Made by a program: the position numbers and the translations under genes. DNA of 64,000 nt from the NCBI GenBank assembly GCA_021234155.1, contig JAJEKV010000001.1:20403243-20467242 (forward strand). The letters are read 5' to 3'. Under the pieces are notes generated by a model, which saw nothing but the letters and a program-made list of their open reading frames with translations, was not told the DNA's origin and did not search any database. The number at the start of each line of letters is the position of its first letter. The first letter of the stretch is position 1. The stretch is from Isoetes taiwanensis (Eukaryota > Streptophyta > Lycopodiopsida > Isoetales > Isoetaceae). Below, piece after piece: positions 45,364 through 55,329 of the stretch.

Positions 45364-45498
45364 CCCATCGCGGTGGTGGTCTAGTGGTAAGGCCTTGGAT
45401 TGGGGTAATCCCACCGGGGTTCAAAACCCCCGGGCTACCACCTGGGGAGATGTGGGTGGCAAGTCCCACCAACCTTGCCCTTCAAAAAAAAAAAAAAG
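45364..45498 (+). mobile_element. tRNA-derived SINE with A-tail and 14-bp target duplication
   Basis: The body of about 135 bp has an A-box-like GGTGGTCTAGTGGTAAGGCC (45376-45392 region), a B box GGTTCAAAACCCC (about 45418-45430) and a 14-A tail (45484-45497). It is flanked by a perfect 14-bp direct repeat GGTTCCTAGAATAG (45350-45363 and 45499-45512). This is a textbook plant SINE, transcribed by Pol III and mobilised by a LINE. The perfect duplication indicates a young insertion. Confidence 0.95.
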
Positions 45499-45512
45499 GG
45501 TTCCTAGAATAG

Positions 45513-46280
45513 GCCTAAGGAAAAACAAAAACACAAAGGCTAGAGATAGACAATCAAAGGCGAGGAAAGACGGAGTTTTTTAATTAGAACACAAAATACT
45601 ACAAAAATCCCCCGCATACTTGACAAGCAACTTAAATACGTCGACCTCCTCTTAGAAGGTGACCCGGAAGAAGAAGAGAAGCATAAAGGACTATATGCAT
45701 GTAAGAAATTCTTGTTTTCCGTGTCTATGGCTATGCACGCATAGCACAATATAAAATCTTGTTACTTGTGGCTATGCAGCCATGAGAGAACATAAAAATA
45801 GTGTTACTGCATCTATGCAAGCATAGCATAAAACATCTAAGCGAGGCCACATAAGATAAAAAGCCTTTGTATGAGGTATTAATCCATGCTTGTAGCTTGC
45901 TCGTTGCTCATGGATTTTTGGAATCTTCCTAATCAAGTATCCACATTCAAAATTTCAAAACGAAGCCCCAATAGTTCCTATTAATCCATGGCATAAGATA
46001 ATGGTTCATTCAGCTTTGAAAATGTTTTCCAAAGGTGAAGTGAAGTGATATCAACCGATATATCAACCGGTCTTGAACAACGAAGCAAAAAATAAGAATA
46101 GGTGCTAAGTTTGCATACAAGTCCAAAAGTTGGACTTCGCGGTGAATCATGATAAGATAATACCACCGGAAGGCGATTCCTCACTAACGATGCCGCAATG
46201 TCTTGTCTAATGCAGGCGCTAGCTAGCAAAGAAGCCAAAATTGACATTACAATAAAACCATGAGGAGCATGAACTTAAAA
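45513..46280. other. Intron-like or intergenic sequence
   Basis: There are no gene signals except a weak frame at 46247-45981 (minus). The region is AT-rich and lies between the exon-like blocks of the ParB/methylase gene. Confidence 0.4.
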
Positions 46281-46282
46281 TT

Positions 46283-46830
46283 GTTTCACTACCTTAAGCC
46301 CAACGGACATATTGATGCCAAAGATTGGAATTCCCATGTATGATAGCTCTTCTAACTCCATTAAGTTAACCACACAAAAGATGAAAGATGAAAGAGCTCA
46401 ACTTTAATAGTCATGAGATTGACCAAAATCTATATGGTTCTAACAAAACATAATTACATAGGACCAACCTACCTCAACCATTGCATCTAAACCCTCTCGA
46501 TCCGGCAATTTTGACCAATGAACTTGTTCTGTATTATTGATCCCCATGTCAAGCGGAATGATTAATCACAAAAAATCATAAAATGTACATAAATACCTTT
46601 CTTGAGCACAATATGAATTCTTTGTGATGGCGAAGCACGAGATTCCCTTGTTTACGCAATCTTGAAAATGTGGCAAACAAGTAAGCAAAAATTCTAGTTG
46701 GGACAAGCGCCTTATAAAGATAAATTGTTCCATCGCCTATTCGAATAGGATGGATGATCCAGTCTTTCAAAGAACAGGCACATCCACAATTTGTAACATC
46801 AATTGGAAACGATATCGTTTAAAATTAGCA
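46283..46830 (-). pseudogene. Short exon-like blocks, same strand
   Basis: Three coding-like pieces lie in order on the minus strand. The first is LKDWIIHPIRIGDGTIYLYK then ALVPTRIFAYLFATFSRL. The second is LDMGINNTEQVHWSKLPDRE then GLDAMVE, ending at a GTAGGT donor (46472). The third is EELSYMGIPIFGINMSVGLK, ending at a GTAGTG donor (about 46293). The donors and coding-like pieces suggest small exons of the same gene as the flanking ParB-like and methylase-like blocks, or of a separate gene. I recognise no family. Confidence 0.35.
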
Positions 46831-46839
46831 TTGACATCA

Positions 46840-48700
46840 TGCGGCATAAAATAGACCTTAAGTCTTTGTGTAAAAGCTCCAAAGCCGTGGCAAAGCCTCA
46901 AGCAAAGATAAAATAGAAGCGGGGCTCGTTGTTGGCGCGGCAGTTAACCTATTCATCATTATCTACTCACGAAAATCTGTAAGTTTGAGGCTTTTTATTT
47001 GTGATTCATGCTCCAACTTGAGAAAAATCTAAACCGAAAGATGCAAAAAGAACCCCAATCGATGTTTTCCATCACAAATAATGGCACAAAAATTTCACAA
47101 AAAGCCCTTTTTTTTTCACAAATCTTACCTCAGAGCTTCTTCTTTATTATTTGCCAAGAACACTTTAGAACACAAAGGCTGCCTAAAATCGTCAAATCGT
47201 CCACGATACTTGAAGACAAGAAAAAAGTCGAGGAAAAAAGGTCTAGGTTGCTATCGGCGCATAGCATAAAAAGATTTTTGTCTATCGCTTGCTTATAGAC
47301 CACGACCTACCGTAAATTTCTACCTACCATTTTTTTACAACCTACTAATTTGTACCCCTCGCAATATTTTCCTACCTATTTATTTTACCAATGTTATTTC
47401 AAAGAAAATGGTTTCTAGACCATTTCTATTGTTTAGTTCATTGCAGATGTTAACAGGTATTTATGGTTTGAAAAGCTTCTAACATAGTGGCAACCTTAAC
47501 CATAGCTATATCTTTTTTTTTTGCCTCAACGTTGATTATGTGCACATAACTTGGGTCTCTTTTTTTGCACCTTTTAGATTATGCAGGCTTAGCTTGAAAA
47601 ATTATTTATCCTTCTAGGCAAAAGCCTGGCAACCTTCTTTTTCCTTCTAGTTGGCTCTAGGAGCCTAGCTCACCAACATTTCCTCTGGAATTGAAACATT
47701 GAAGCCATTAAAATGATGTAGTTGGATGAGGGTAGACAATTCCCCTTTTTATTTTTGTGCTTTGGAATTTTACTTGTGTTTTACACCATCTCAGATAATG
47801 AACTCGTGCTTTCCAGAATTAAAGGTGATTGGATTTGTGTCAACATTACAAAAATTGAATTGAAGTAAAGCCAGGAGATTAATTTGTTTTGCTTGGCATT
47901 GAATGTATTCTTGAGAACGACGTAGAAGCTTGAGGATACCAAAAATTGAGTATTTGGTTCAAGATAGATACATAAGCATTAATGGTAATTTGTAAAAGAA
48001 GGTTATACAATTATCTGGGTTTAGGTCGTCAAAGTCAATATAGAACTAGTATGGCTGCACCGCTACTTGTTCTTTTTCTGATGTAGACTCTTCTTATTGG
48101 AAATACAAAGGATAATTATTGTATGCTTTGTATTCACATTTGGACAAAGTCATGAAAGCCGACCATGTTTACAGAATTCTTCCGGGCTTTTTAATTTAGT
48201 TGCTTATACGTGAGACAATGTTTCAAAAGTTTTTTTAATGATGTTTTGGATCTTTGTGTATGTGGCTCATAGACAAACATTAAGGTTTACGCGGCACGCA
48301 AGGACAAACACTATCTTGTTGTGGAAAAAAAACATTATTTATTATTAATTATTGAATTTTCAAACAATGGTTTTAAAAAATGTGCATGTCTATGCGGCGC
48401 ATAGACATGCTTTTATCTTTAACTTTACATTTTGGCGAAAAGGGCCTTTGCATCATTATTTGCGTTTCTTTGATGCTTCTAACTGTTCATCGTATTGTGT
48501 TTGTGTGTACGTGCACCCAGGTCAAGTGCATAAACGTTTAAAATACTACAAAAAACGACCCCCCTTTTAATTATAAATGTTGTGTTTTGTTTGTTTGTTC
48601 CAAAAAATGCACCTTTTTTAAGGTCAAAGGACCGTTTCTCTAAATTTTTTCTTAAGATATGCCAAAAGTACCGAATTTTGGGGTTTTTTTAAAAGGAATC
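46840..48700. other. Intron-like AT-rich sequence, no gene seen
   Basis: T-rich on the plus strand with short chance frames. I see no repeat boundary until the hairpin at 48713. Confidence 0.45.
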
Positions 48701-48712
48701 TTTTTGTGTGCG

Positions 48713-48758
48713 CAATCGCACTACAGGTCATTAGTGCGATTGATCCGTCACCTTGTTC
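48713..48758. repeat. Inverted repeat right arm overlapping an 11-bp-stem hairpin
   Basis: CAATCGCACTA-CAGGTCAT-TAGTGCGATTG (48713-48742) is a perfect 11-bp hairpin with an 8-base loop. It overlaps the right arm (48724-48758) of the inverted repeat that pairs with 45021-45055. Confidence 0.75.
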
Positions 48759-50117
48759 ATAGAGAACCCGTTCTTGTTTAGCTTCCCCTTATGTGAAGTT
48801 AAGAGCTCATACTTAATGTGGCCCACAAGAATTGGGTCGTCCTCGTTTTCATCCTCTTCTTCCTCTAACTCTTCCACGACCTTGACAGCCTTCCCCTTGT
48901 TTTCTTGCTCCAGATAGAAGACATTTCGCATTATGCGTTCATCTAACTGATAGCACTGCCATGCTAGTTTTTCTCCATCTGTTTTTCCCTTAAGCCTTTC
49001 ATATTCCTTATCATCCATCATGGCTATCATAATAATAAGCACATGAGAAATTTTTTCTTTGTCTTTGAAGTCACCGTCCTTGTTTTCATCTATGAGGATC
49101 GGGCCTGTCGTTATGACTTTCATGCATTCTAAGTCATTTGCAAAAGACTTAGAGCATATGCATAGGACATGTCGGAGGGACATATAGTGACGATTGTGTA
49201 ATTCATTTTCGTCGTGCAACCCGTGCATATGTTGAAGAACGATTATAGTCTTCAAGCGACCATCACGGTGCCTCGGCTATCAAGCCGCGAAGAGTGTGAT
49301 ATCATGGGACCTTCACCCACTTCCGGCAAGGCACACTTGAAACCATTGGAGACTTGATAAAAAAAGCGTGGATTCGTCTCAGGGTCCGCTTCACCAACGC
49401 GACTTTTCGTTTCAAGTCGGATGCAACTTTGTGTGAATCCCATCTTTGCAACGTTCTTCAACTTCCGCTGCTTGACAAAGTCCTTGGACCAAAATACATA
49501 CTTCTTTAGGTCGCCGTTGGAGACGCGTTATACTTTTGCATGAGTCCTAACTCCGACAACGACCACTCTCCTGTAAGCCTTTGTAATTCCTCACCAACCG
49601 CCTTCTTGAGCACTCTAATATTTTTCAGCTCGTTGCATGCATCTTGAATGATTCCATAGCCTTTGTTTGCCGAGGTTTTTTTTTGTAAAGGATTTCCTTT
49701 CGATTAACCTATCCAGACTGGAGATGAGTTCTTGATCTTCCAATCTTCGGGCCTTCCTCATCTCTCGTTATATGGATATCAAAAATTGATGTGTCAACAG
49801 AGGAAATCTTCCTTGTGAATCGGCAACTTCTTCTCCACGTAGGGCGCCCCTGTAATTCATTCCATTTCTCCCAAACCGAATCTGAAGCAAAAACTATCTT
49901 GCATGCATCCTTGGGTACAATTGGTTCTTCGGCAGCGTCACCCTTTTCATCTCTTTTTTTTTTCTTTGTTCTGGTGCTCTTGGTCTTGTCCTGTATTATA
50001 GTCTGACTAAGTGTCCTATCCAAAGAACTTGAATTCGCCGCTTTTGGATGGCCCTCCCCGGGCCGGCATTGGCTTCCCATATTCAATCCATCGGGTTCCG
50101 AGCATGCCAAGTTGCTC
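48734..50117 (-). pseudogene. Middle charged block of the ParB/methylase-like gene
   Basis: Frames at 50110-49709, 49461-49252 and 49255-48731 follow in order with coding-like composition. They include a lysine/acid-rich linker (KSTRTKKKKRDEKGD), CKIVFASDSVWEKWNELQGR, KKAVGEELQRLTGEW-type helix sequence, KNVAKMGFTQSCIRLETKSR, RHYMSLRHVLCICSKSFAND and a long acidic run (VVEELEEEEDENEDD). I recognise no catalytic motif. Placement between the ParB-like block and the methylase-like end suggests a linker and helical region of one large protein. The block is broken in several places. Confidence 0.4.
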
Positions 50118-50182
50118 TATATAGGATCGCAAGGAATAACCGTTAGCTTCATAATCGTGAATTCAAACAATCCTTCTAGTTT

Positions 50183-50545
50183 AAAATCGCCACCACGCAG
50201 CGATTTCATATTAGAAGGCAAATCGCCAGCGTAATTGCCTTTCTAAATAGCAAAGGGTTTTTTGGAATGGTCCTATAAGCAAATCGCGCTGGTAGCGATT
50301 TCATATTAGAATACAACTTGCACCACGCTAATTTGCCTACTTTGAGGAGAAACGACTATCTTCTTCAATGACCATGTCTCTCTCGCATGGATGGCAATTT
50401 GTATTCTAATATGAAATTGCGCCAGCGCGATTTGCTTATTTGATTTAGAAACGCCTACCATCCCAGGAACCCTTTGTTATTTAGAGAAGGCAAATCGCTA
50501 CCGGGCGCGATTTGTTTCTACTATGAAATCGCTTGCATGATTTGC
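50183..50545. repeat. Cluster of GC-rich palindromic motifs (AAATCGC...GCGATTT)
   Basis: Six or so copies lie in an intron-like interval: 50183-50205 (AAATCGCCACCACGCAGCGA TTT), 50221 (partial), 50281-50301 (AAATCGCGCTGGTAGCGATT T), 50414-50433 (AAATTGCGCCAGCGCGATTT), 50492-50513 (AAATCGCTACCGGGCGCGAT TT) and 50526-50543 (partial). All are imperfect palindromes with AT arms outside a CpG-rich core. Confidence 0.85.
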
Positions 50546-50582
50546 AAATACGAAAAATAAAAATGTAGGAAGAGAATTACCT

Positions 50583-51699
50583 TTTGTATAAGAAAGTTTT
50601 TGCCATGTCATTTAGGAGTGCACTTATTTCGGCTAGTTCGGCAGGTGTTGTTGAGCCGCCAGAACCGGGTTTTCGGAATAAAGCTTATAGAACAACCGAT
50701 TCCCGAAAGATACGTGCCTTCTTGATGAGAATCTTCTGGGCCTCTATTGAATGCTGGCCATCTATTATCATAAAATGTATGTCTGGGTTCTCAATGAAGT
50801 CCTCCAGCTTGCTCCAAATGATTACCTTTTTTGTTCTGGTATCGTATGGCACTGACATTTGCAGGCATTGGCACCTGCCCTGGATTTTCGATCATGCTGT
50901 TCAATATCTCCAAAGAGTGCTGCTTGTCATACCTTCTGCTAATATAAATAGCTTTAGTGGACCTGAAAAGCCTGTCCACGTTGACTGGATGGGTGAAGCT
51001 GACTTGTCGGCATATTTCTTCAGTTTGCTCATTGCCTCCAACTGTCTGGCCTTGTCATCGTCACTTGTAAGAGCCTGCTGTCACTTCTGTGGTTTCCCTG
51101 CCTTTAGAGCTAGCTTCTTCCTTATCCTTCACTGCCTGTAAGTAGACACTGCCCGAGGGCCTCGTGCTAATGACTCGTCGAACAGTTGTAAGCCCCTCGC
51201 ATATTCTTCTAGGAGTCAATGGCTCGCCAACTGTCCAGCCAAATTTGAAGAGGTTATCGGCCATGTCGTCTGATCTTAAAGCAGTCTCTTTAAAAGAGCT
51301 CGCCTTTGCAATGATTGATCTTCTTTTAGGCTCTTCTTATGTTTTGGCCCACTTCAACTAGCATGTAACGTAAAGAATCGCCCCAGTACTTCACATGTAA
51401 TAAGAATTCCCGCTTCTTCATTTGATCTGGTCTCTCTTAACCTTGACATGAATATGAGGTCCGCTCTTCTTCCCCACCAGCTTTGAATGTCTCCACATAC
51501 CATTCTGACCCCTCTATAAGATCTTCTTCTGGACATGGAGGTTCTACCTGAGCCTTTATTATTCCAGATGTATCTTCTAACGTCAATACGTGCTGCAGGT
51601 TTGTAACAGTAACATCTTCATCTGTCCTTTGCTTTTTCTGGGCTGTAGAGATCTCGCCTTGCTTGGTCCTCCCTCTTTTGATTGTCTTTTGTGATCCTG
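50583..51699 (-). pseudogene. ParB/DGQHR-like domain block
   Basis: The block begins after TAATTTCACAG with a lysine-rich linker (SQKTIKRGRTKQGE) and an acidic part (CPEEDLIEGSEWYVETFKAG). Later pieces are NLFKFGWTVGEPLTPRRICE, RSTKAIYISRRYDKQHSLEI, MIENPGQVPMPANVSAIRY and, in another frame, ENPDIHFMIIDGQHSIEAQK. The last has the DGQH signature (50751-50762) of ParB/sulfiredoxin-like folds, seen also in DndB-type DGQHR proteins, and RYDKQHSxEI...NPGQxPxP fits the upstream ParB box. The block ends at a GTAATT donor. It is broken over several frames. Such domains bind or cut DNA or hydrolyse nucleotides; the activity here is unknown. Confidence 0.5.
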
Positions 51700-51763
51700 T
51701 GAAATTACAGCACATGGGTTAATCTTTTAATGCTCAAATATATGCTGTCGACACATATGCAAC

Positions 51764-51925
51764 AAAAACGCGCTTGGCGCGATTTGAAAATGAATACACA
51801 GCAAGTTCATTTAGTTTATTGGGGTCAGGGGCCAGGCGCGTTTTGTCCCAGTCAAAATGCAACAAATACGCGCTTGATAAAGAAACTAATGTAATGCCTA
51901 ATTAAACTGCGCCAGGGGCATTTTG
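51764..51925. repeat. Second cluster of GC-rich palindromic motifs
   Basis: Full motif AAACGCGCTTGGCGCGATTT at 51766-51785 and decayed versions at about 51828-51844 (CCAGGCGCGTTTTG), 51866-51880 and 51907-51924 (CTGCGCCAGGGGCATTTTG). These lie in the intron between exon 1 and the ParB-like block. Confidence 0.75.
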
Positions 51926-52271
51926 TCCGAATCAAAATGCTCAGAACACAACTAACTATAAAAAATGCAACTTAAAGAGTCGAATCTTCATTAGAGGACA
52001 CAACTAACTATAAAAAACACAACTAGTTAGTGAATACTGTTCAGCTAAGTATACAAGCTTCAAACAGCACATACTGCATTAAAAGAGAAACCAACATGTA
52101 CACATTAAGCATTTGTTTCCATACATTTTTGGGACATATGAACTCAAACATTAGAGGACACATGCTTCTTATTGGATAATAACTATATTATTATAGAAAA
52201 ACATCCTAAAAATCTAACAAAAAAAGGGACACAGAAATCAATTCTGAGTAACAAAAAGCAGATCAATTACC

Positions 52272-52388
52272 CGAGGGCTTTGTTGGATTTGTGCTCGCTT
52301 GTTCGCTGACCTCCGTGCTTGGGATTTGTGCTTTGGGTTGTCGCCCACCTCTACCAGCCTCGGGCCGGCCAGATCCTCTAGACGCCAT
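52272..52388 (-). pseudogene. Exon 1 of the ParB/methylase-like gene (basic N-terminus)
   Basis: The frame starts MASRGSGRPEAGRGGRQPKA at 52388 and runs through QIPSTEVSEQASTNPTKPS to a GTAATT donor just before a stop. The glycine/arginine-rich basic N-terminus resembles a nuclear DNA-binding or localisation tail. The start codon was chosen for its position after a stop-rich AT stretch and for the change in composition. The following intron (about 51700-52271) contains palindromes at 51764-51785 and after. Confidence 0.4.
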
Positions 52389-53354
52389 AGAACCGCAAGT
52401 GCGGATAATATGAGATGGGGGTTTTGGTTTAAACTTATATGTATCGTTCATAATCTAGGCCGCCGATTTACAACCCTAAATTCAAATTGGCGTCCTTTTA
52501 AATTTATACCATTTTTAATTAACCCTGCCCCCGCCATTTACAAATTTAAATTGTGTTGTTTTTCTTTTAGTGCAATTTCAAGATAACAATTAATTATTAA
52601 TTTCAAGAAACGATATGTGGCAATCTACTACCACCTAATCGGCCACCTACTATCATCGAGCGCCCAAGATCATTCCTACTATCGAGGCCCCCAAGAACAA
52701 TCGACTATCGAGGCCAAGACCCGATCTTCAATCCCATTCAATCGATCGAGCCACCTTCAATCCCATTCGATGTCTGTGAACTATGGTGAGTGTGATTCTA
52801 TTCGAATGCATTCTCTTGTTCTCTATTTTTCGTCCTCTATTTTTTTCCAATGCATTTACGGTTCTTTATCGATTGTCGGAGAAGAATGCTATCTTTAACA
52901 AAGAAACTTGAAGCGCCGAGTAGGCTTATGTAAAATCGAAGATCTGAATCCAAGTTCTATGTGTCATGGTGTTCCTCTTGAAAATAGTTTCTGTAAGATT
53001 TCCATTATAAACTGCAATTATGAAGATGAGGCTCTTCCAAGAAGACATCCCGGTGGCGATACAGTTGGTGAAAGTGTGGGCACATTTGTAGCATGGCCAA
53101 AAGAATGTCTGAAAAAGGTATGTATATTTGGATATTAAAAAAAAATGAATATATCATAACATCTGCGTGATGTTGTGAATTTTGAATTCTTTGATGTTCT
53201 TTAGCCAGTCATATCAACCCCATGAAACTACACATTAATGAAAATATGTAGTTTCTTGGGGTTGGTCATACTGGCTGGAGGGCATCAAAGGATTCAATGT
53301 TTTCGACATTGCATATAAAAAAACATAATAAACTAATGACATAAAAGTATAGTG

Positions 53355-53443
53355 CAAAATTGCGCCAGGCGTGAGTTTGTATTCATATTCCAAAAAAGTG
53401 TATGTACATTTCTTCTTCTGCAAAAATGCGCCAGGCGCGAATT
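53355..53443. repeat. Palindromic motifs (GCGCCAGGCG type)
   Basis: Two copies, AAATTGCGCCAGGCGTGAGT TT (53356-53377) and AAAAATGCGCCAGGCGCGAA TT (53422-53443), share the core GCGCCAGGCGCG with the clusters at 51.8 and 54.0 kb. Confidence 0.8.
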
Positions 53444-53459
53444 CTTTGTATCTCTACAA

Positions 53460-53806
53460 TCTGTCACATAGGCCCACTTCATCGGCCCAATACCATAAAA
53501 GTCCCACGAACCATCGGTGATATCACGGGATCCTCATCTTCCCTGCGAATGTCGAGTCTCCAAACCAGAGTGTTGTATCGATCCTTGATACTATAAATCA
53601 AATCCTCGTATTTATTTGTTGGCATGAGCCTTACTAAGAGCATGAGGAGCCCGATATGTCCGAGATGCGATGAAAGTGTTCCCATGGCCCCCGATGATCG
53701 TCTAATGGAATCTCCAACTCTCTTTGAACGTTTTGAACAAAGACAATCAAGTAATATCTTTGTACAGGGTCCAGAGTTGATGGTCGTTCAGGGGAAGTGT
53801 ATTTGA
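53460..53806 (-). pseudogene. Coding remnant upstream of the ParB/methylase gene
   Basis: The minus strand reads SSHLGHIGLLMLLVRLMPTN then KYEDLIYSIKDRYNTLVWRL and DIRREDEDPVISPMVRGTFM. It is coding-like with conserved-looking charged pairs. The pattern of a helix followed by a xLVWRLDIRRED strand could belong to a methyltransferase core, but I cannot confirm it. It is bracketed by palindromes at 53355-53443 and 53942-54119, so it likely belongs to a neighbouring copy or a displaced exon of the same family. Confidence 0.35.
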
Positions 53807-53941
53807 ACTAGAACCATCCAGTGTAGGATCAGCCAGTGTCCATGCATAAGGAAAATCCATGGCACTAGAACGAGAGAAATTAAGTAATTAGCAAATGATA
53901 TATTACTCTCCCCATAAAACGATTCTGAACATACATAATTC

Positions 53942-54119
53942 AAAACGCGCCAGGCGCGTTTGCTTTGTTTTTTTCACAGATCTATTTCACACGCGCCTGG
54001 CGCGATTTGTATAGAACCGTATGAAATAGAAAAGCCAAACTAAAAATGCGCCTGGCGCGCTTTGATTAACCTAGTGGAAAATCGGAAACCAAAAATAGAA
54101 ATGCGCCAAGCGCGATTTC
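53942..54119. repeat. Third cluster of GC-rich palindromes (four copies in 180 bp)
   Basis: Copies are at 53942-53961 (AAAACGCGCCAGGCGCGTTT), 53991-54009 (ACGCGCCTGGCGCGATTTG), 54044-54063 (AAATGCGCCTGGCGCGCTTT) and 54099-54119 (AAATGCGCCAAGCGCGATTT). They are the best-preserved members, with a core GCGCC(A/T)GGCGCG and orientation differing only in the central base. Confidence 0.9.
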
Positions 54120-54239
54120 TCCCATTCTAACATATTATTCTAACAGAATGCATAATCGTTGAATACATTATTTTAGTTCAATATTTAGTTCATTGTTTTA
54201 GTTCATTATTTAGAGTAGATAGAGGAAGAGCTAGTGAAA

Positions 54240-54363
54240 TAGAATAAGAGCAGATATAACAAAATCATATAAGCAAGATCATAGAGCAGATAGATCATAG
54301 AGCAGATAGATCATAGAGGAGATAGATCATAGAGCAGATAGATCATAGATCATAGATCATAGA
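54240..54363. repeat. AGATCATAG-type simple repeat
   Basis: Degenerate tandem units AGATCATAGAGCAGAT/AGATCATAG. The same repeat continues at 58961-59030, on the other side of the 4.6-kb insertion, which suggests the element landed in one array. Confidence 0.85.
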
Positions 54364-54516
54364 TAAGTCGTATTTAATTAAAGTGGGACAAATCTCGAAT
54401 TTTGGGAATCGGACTGAAAATGGGACTGATGCAAAAAAAAAAGTAAGTTGCCATTGAATCATTATTAGATTTTTCCTTGATAAAATAAGAATAACATTTA
54501 CACATGACAATCCGAG

Positions 54517-54790
54517 AAAATGAAGGGGGGGGTGGAGAAAGAAGAGTAGGGAAGGGAGACTGGAGGAAGGGAGGGGGGGGGGAAGGCAAATACCTAAGAG
54601 GGCAAAAAGGTAAAAGAGGAGGGGCTGAGCAAATGGGGGAGGGAGGGGAAGGGGAAGGCAAAGGGAGGGGAGGGGTAGGGTCTCTTGGGGGGAAGGGGAG
54701 GAGGGGGAAGGGCAAAGGGAAGGGGAGGGGCGGGGTCTCTTGGGGAAGGGGGGAGGGGAGGGGTCTCTTGGGGAAGGGGGGGGAAAAGGA
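54517..54790 (+). repeat. G-rich polypurine tract
   Basis: About 270 bp on the plus strand are almost purely purine with dozens of G-runs of 3-8, interspersed with GGGTCTCTTGGGG repeats. It could form G-quadruplex or triplex structures. The proline-rich frame on the other strand is a by-product. Confidence 0.85.
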
Positions 54791-54993
54791 GTTAGATAAT
54801 AAATTAATAGATAATAAGTAGATAATTAGATTAGATAATTAGATAATAAATAGATAATAAATTAAACAACTATTTAATTAGATAATAAATAATTAAACAA
54901 TTTAGACAATGCTGAGAAGTTTTTTCTCGCCTCACGAGGCGAGAATGGGCTAATTCTCCCTTTCAGGCTCCCCAAGCCTTCAGCAGAAGCCCC

Positions 54994-55320
54994 ATGTTGG
55001 ATGGCCGGCTAAGAAATGGGCACCAAATATTTCTTTTGTTGGGCGCCCATGGAACATTATACAAAATAAAAATAAAACTCACTCCTTTTAAACATTATAA
55101 TCCTTCTCGACTACCGAGTCGAGAAGGCACCTTCTGCTTTTTGAAGGCAATAGCCGAGAAGGCATCTTCTAGATCCACATATATATATGGAAAATATGGG
55201 CGTGATAAATCGCACTGTGAGGGAAATAGAAGCTCTCGATCCGAGAATAGAAGGAAAATGGCTAGTCTAGAAAAACACCCGTCTTGCAACAGGGGTCAAA
55301 AAGCTGTGAAGGGGGTTTGA
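54994..55320 (+). CDS. Hypothetical open frame in the MULE-like element
   Basis: A 108-codon frame starts MLDGRLRNGHQIFLLLGAHG and becomes basic and serine-rich (GKYGRDKSHCEGNRSSRSEN, RRKMASLEKHP). It has more coding-like composition than neighbouring frames, but there is no recognisable domain. It could be a captured exon or chance. Confidence 0.2.
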   Translation: MLDGRLRNGHQIFLLLGAHGTLYKIKIKLTPFKHYNPSRLPSREGTFCFLKAIAEKASSRSTYIYGKYGRDKSHCEGNRSSRSENRRKMASLEKHPSCNRGQKAVKGV

Positions 55321-55329
55321 AGTAAACTC

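Larger units (their letters stand above)
44575..52388 (-). pseudogene. Degraded multi-exon gene: ParB/DGQHR-like plus DNA-methylase-like protein
   Basis: Read on the minus strand, exon-like blocks with plausible splice sites occur in order: a basic N-terminus (52388-52272), a ParB/DGQHR-like block (51699-50583), a long charged block (50117-48734), short blocks at 46830-46300 and a methylase-like end (45026-44575) with an acidic tail. Combining a ParB-like nuclease/NTPase fold with a DNA methylase is common in bacteria and phages. Here it has spliceosomal-type introns. The copy is broken in several places. Introns and flanks hold many GC-rich palindromes. A SINE sits inside one intron. Whether this is a mobile element gene or a domesticated gene relic is unknown; a partial second copy (53460-53806 and 11353-11401) suggests a dispersed family. 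No capsid or integrase was seen. Confidence 0.5.

Noticed and set aside
48713-48742. A CACTA transposon end (CACTAATGACC)
   Set aside because: CACTA occurs inside the inverted arms, not at their outer edge, and no 3-bp target duplication fits.
50183-54119. A CRISPR-like array
   Set aside because: The repeats are palindromic but unevenly spaced, differ in the centre, and lie in plant-type introns; no cas-like genes are present.
54374-54715. Proline-rich protein of 113 codons (minus)
   Set aside because: It is the translation of the polypurine tract's complement.
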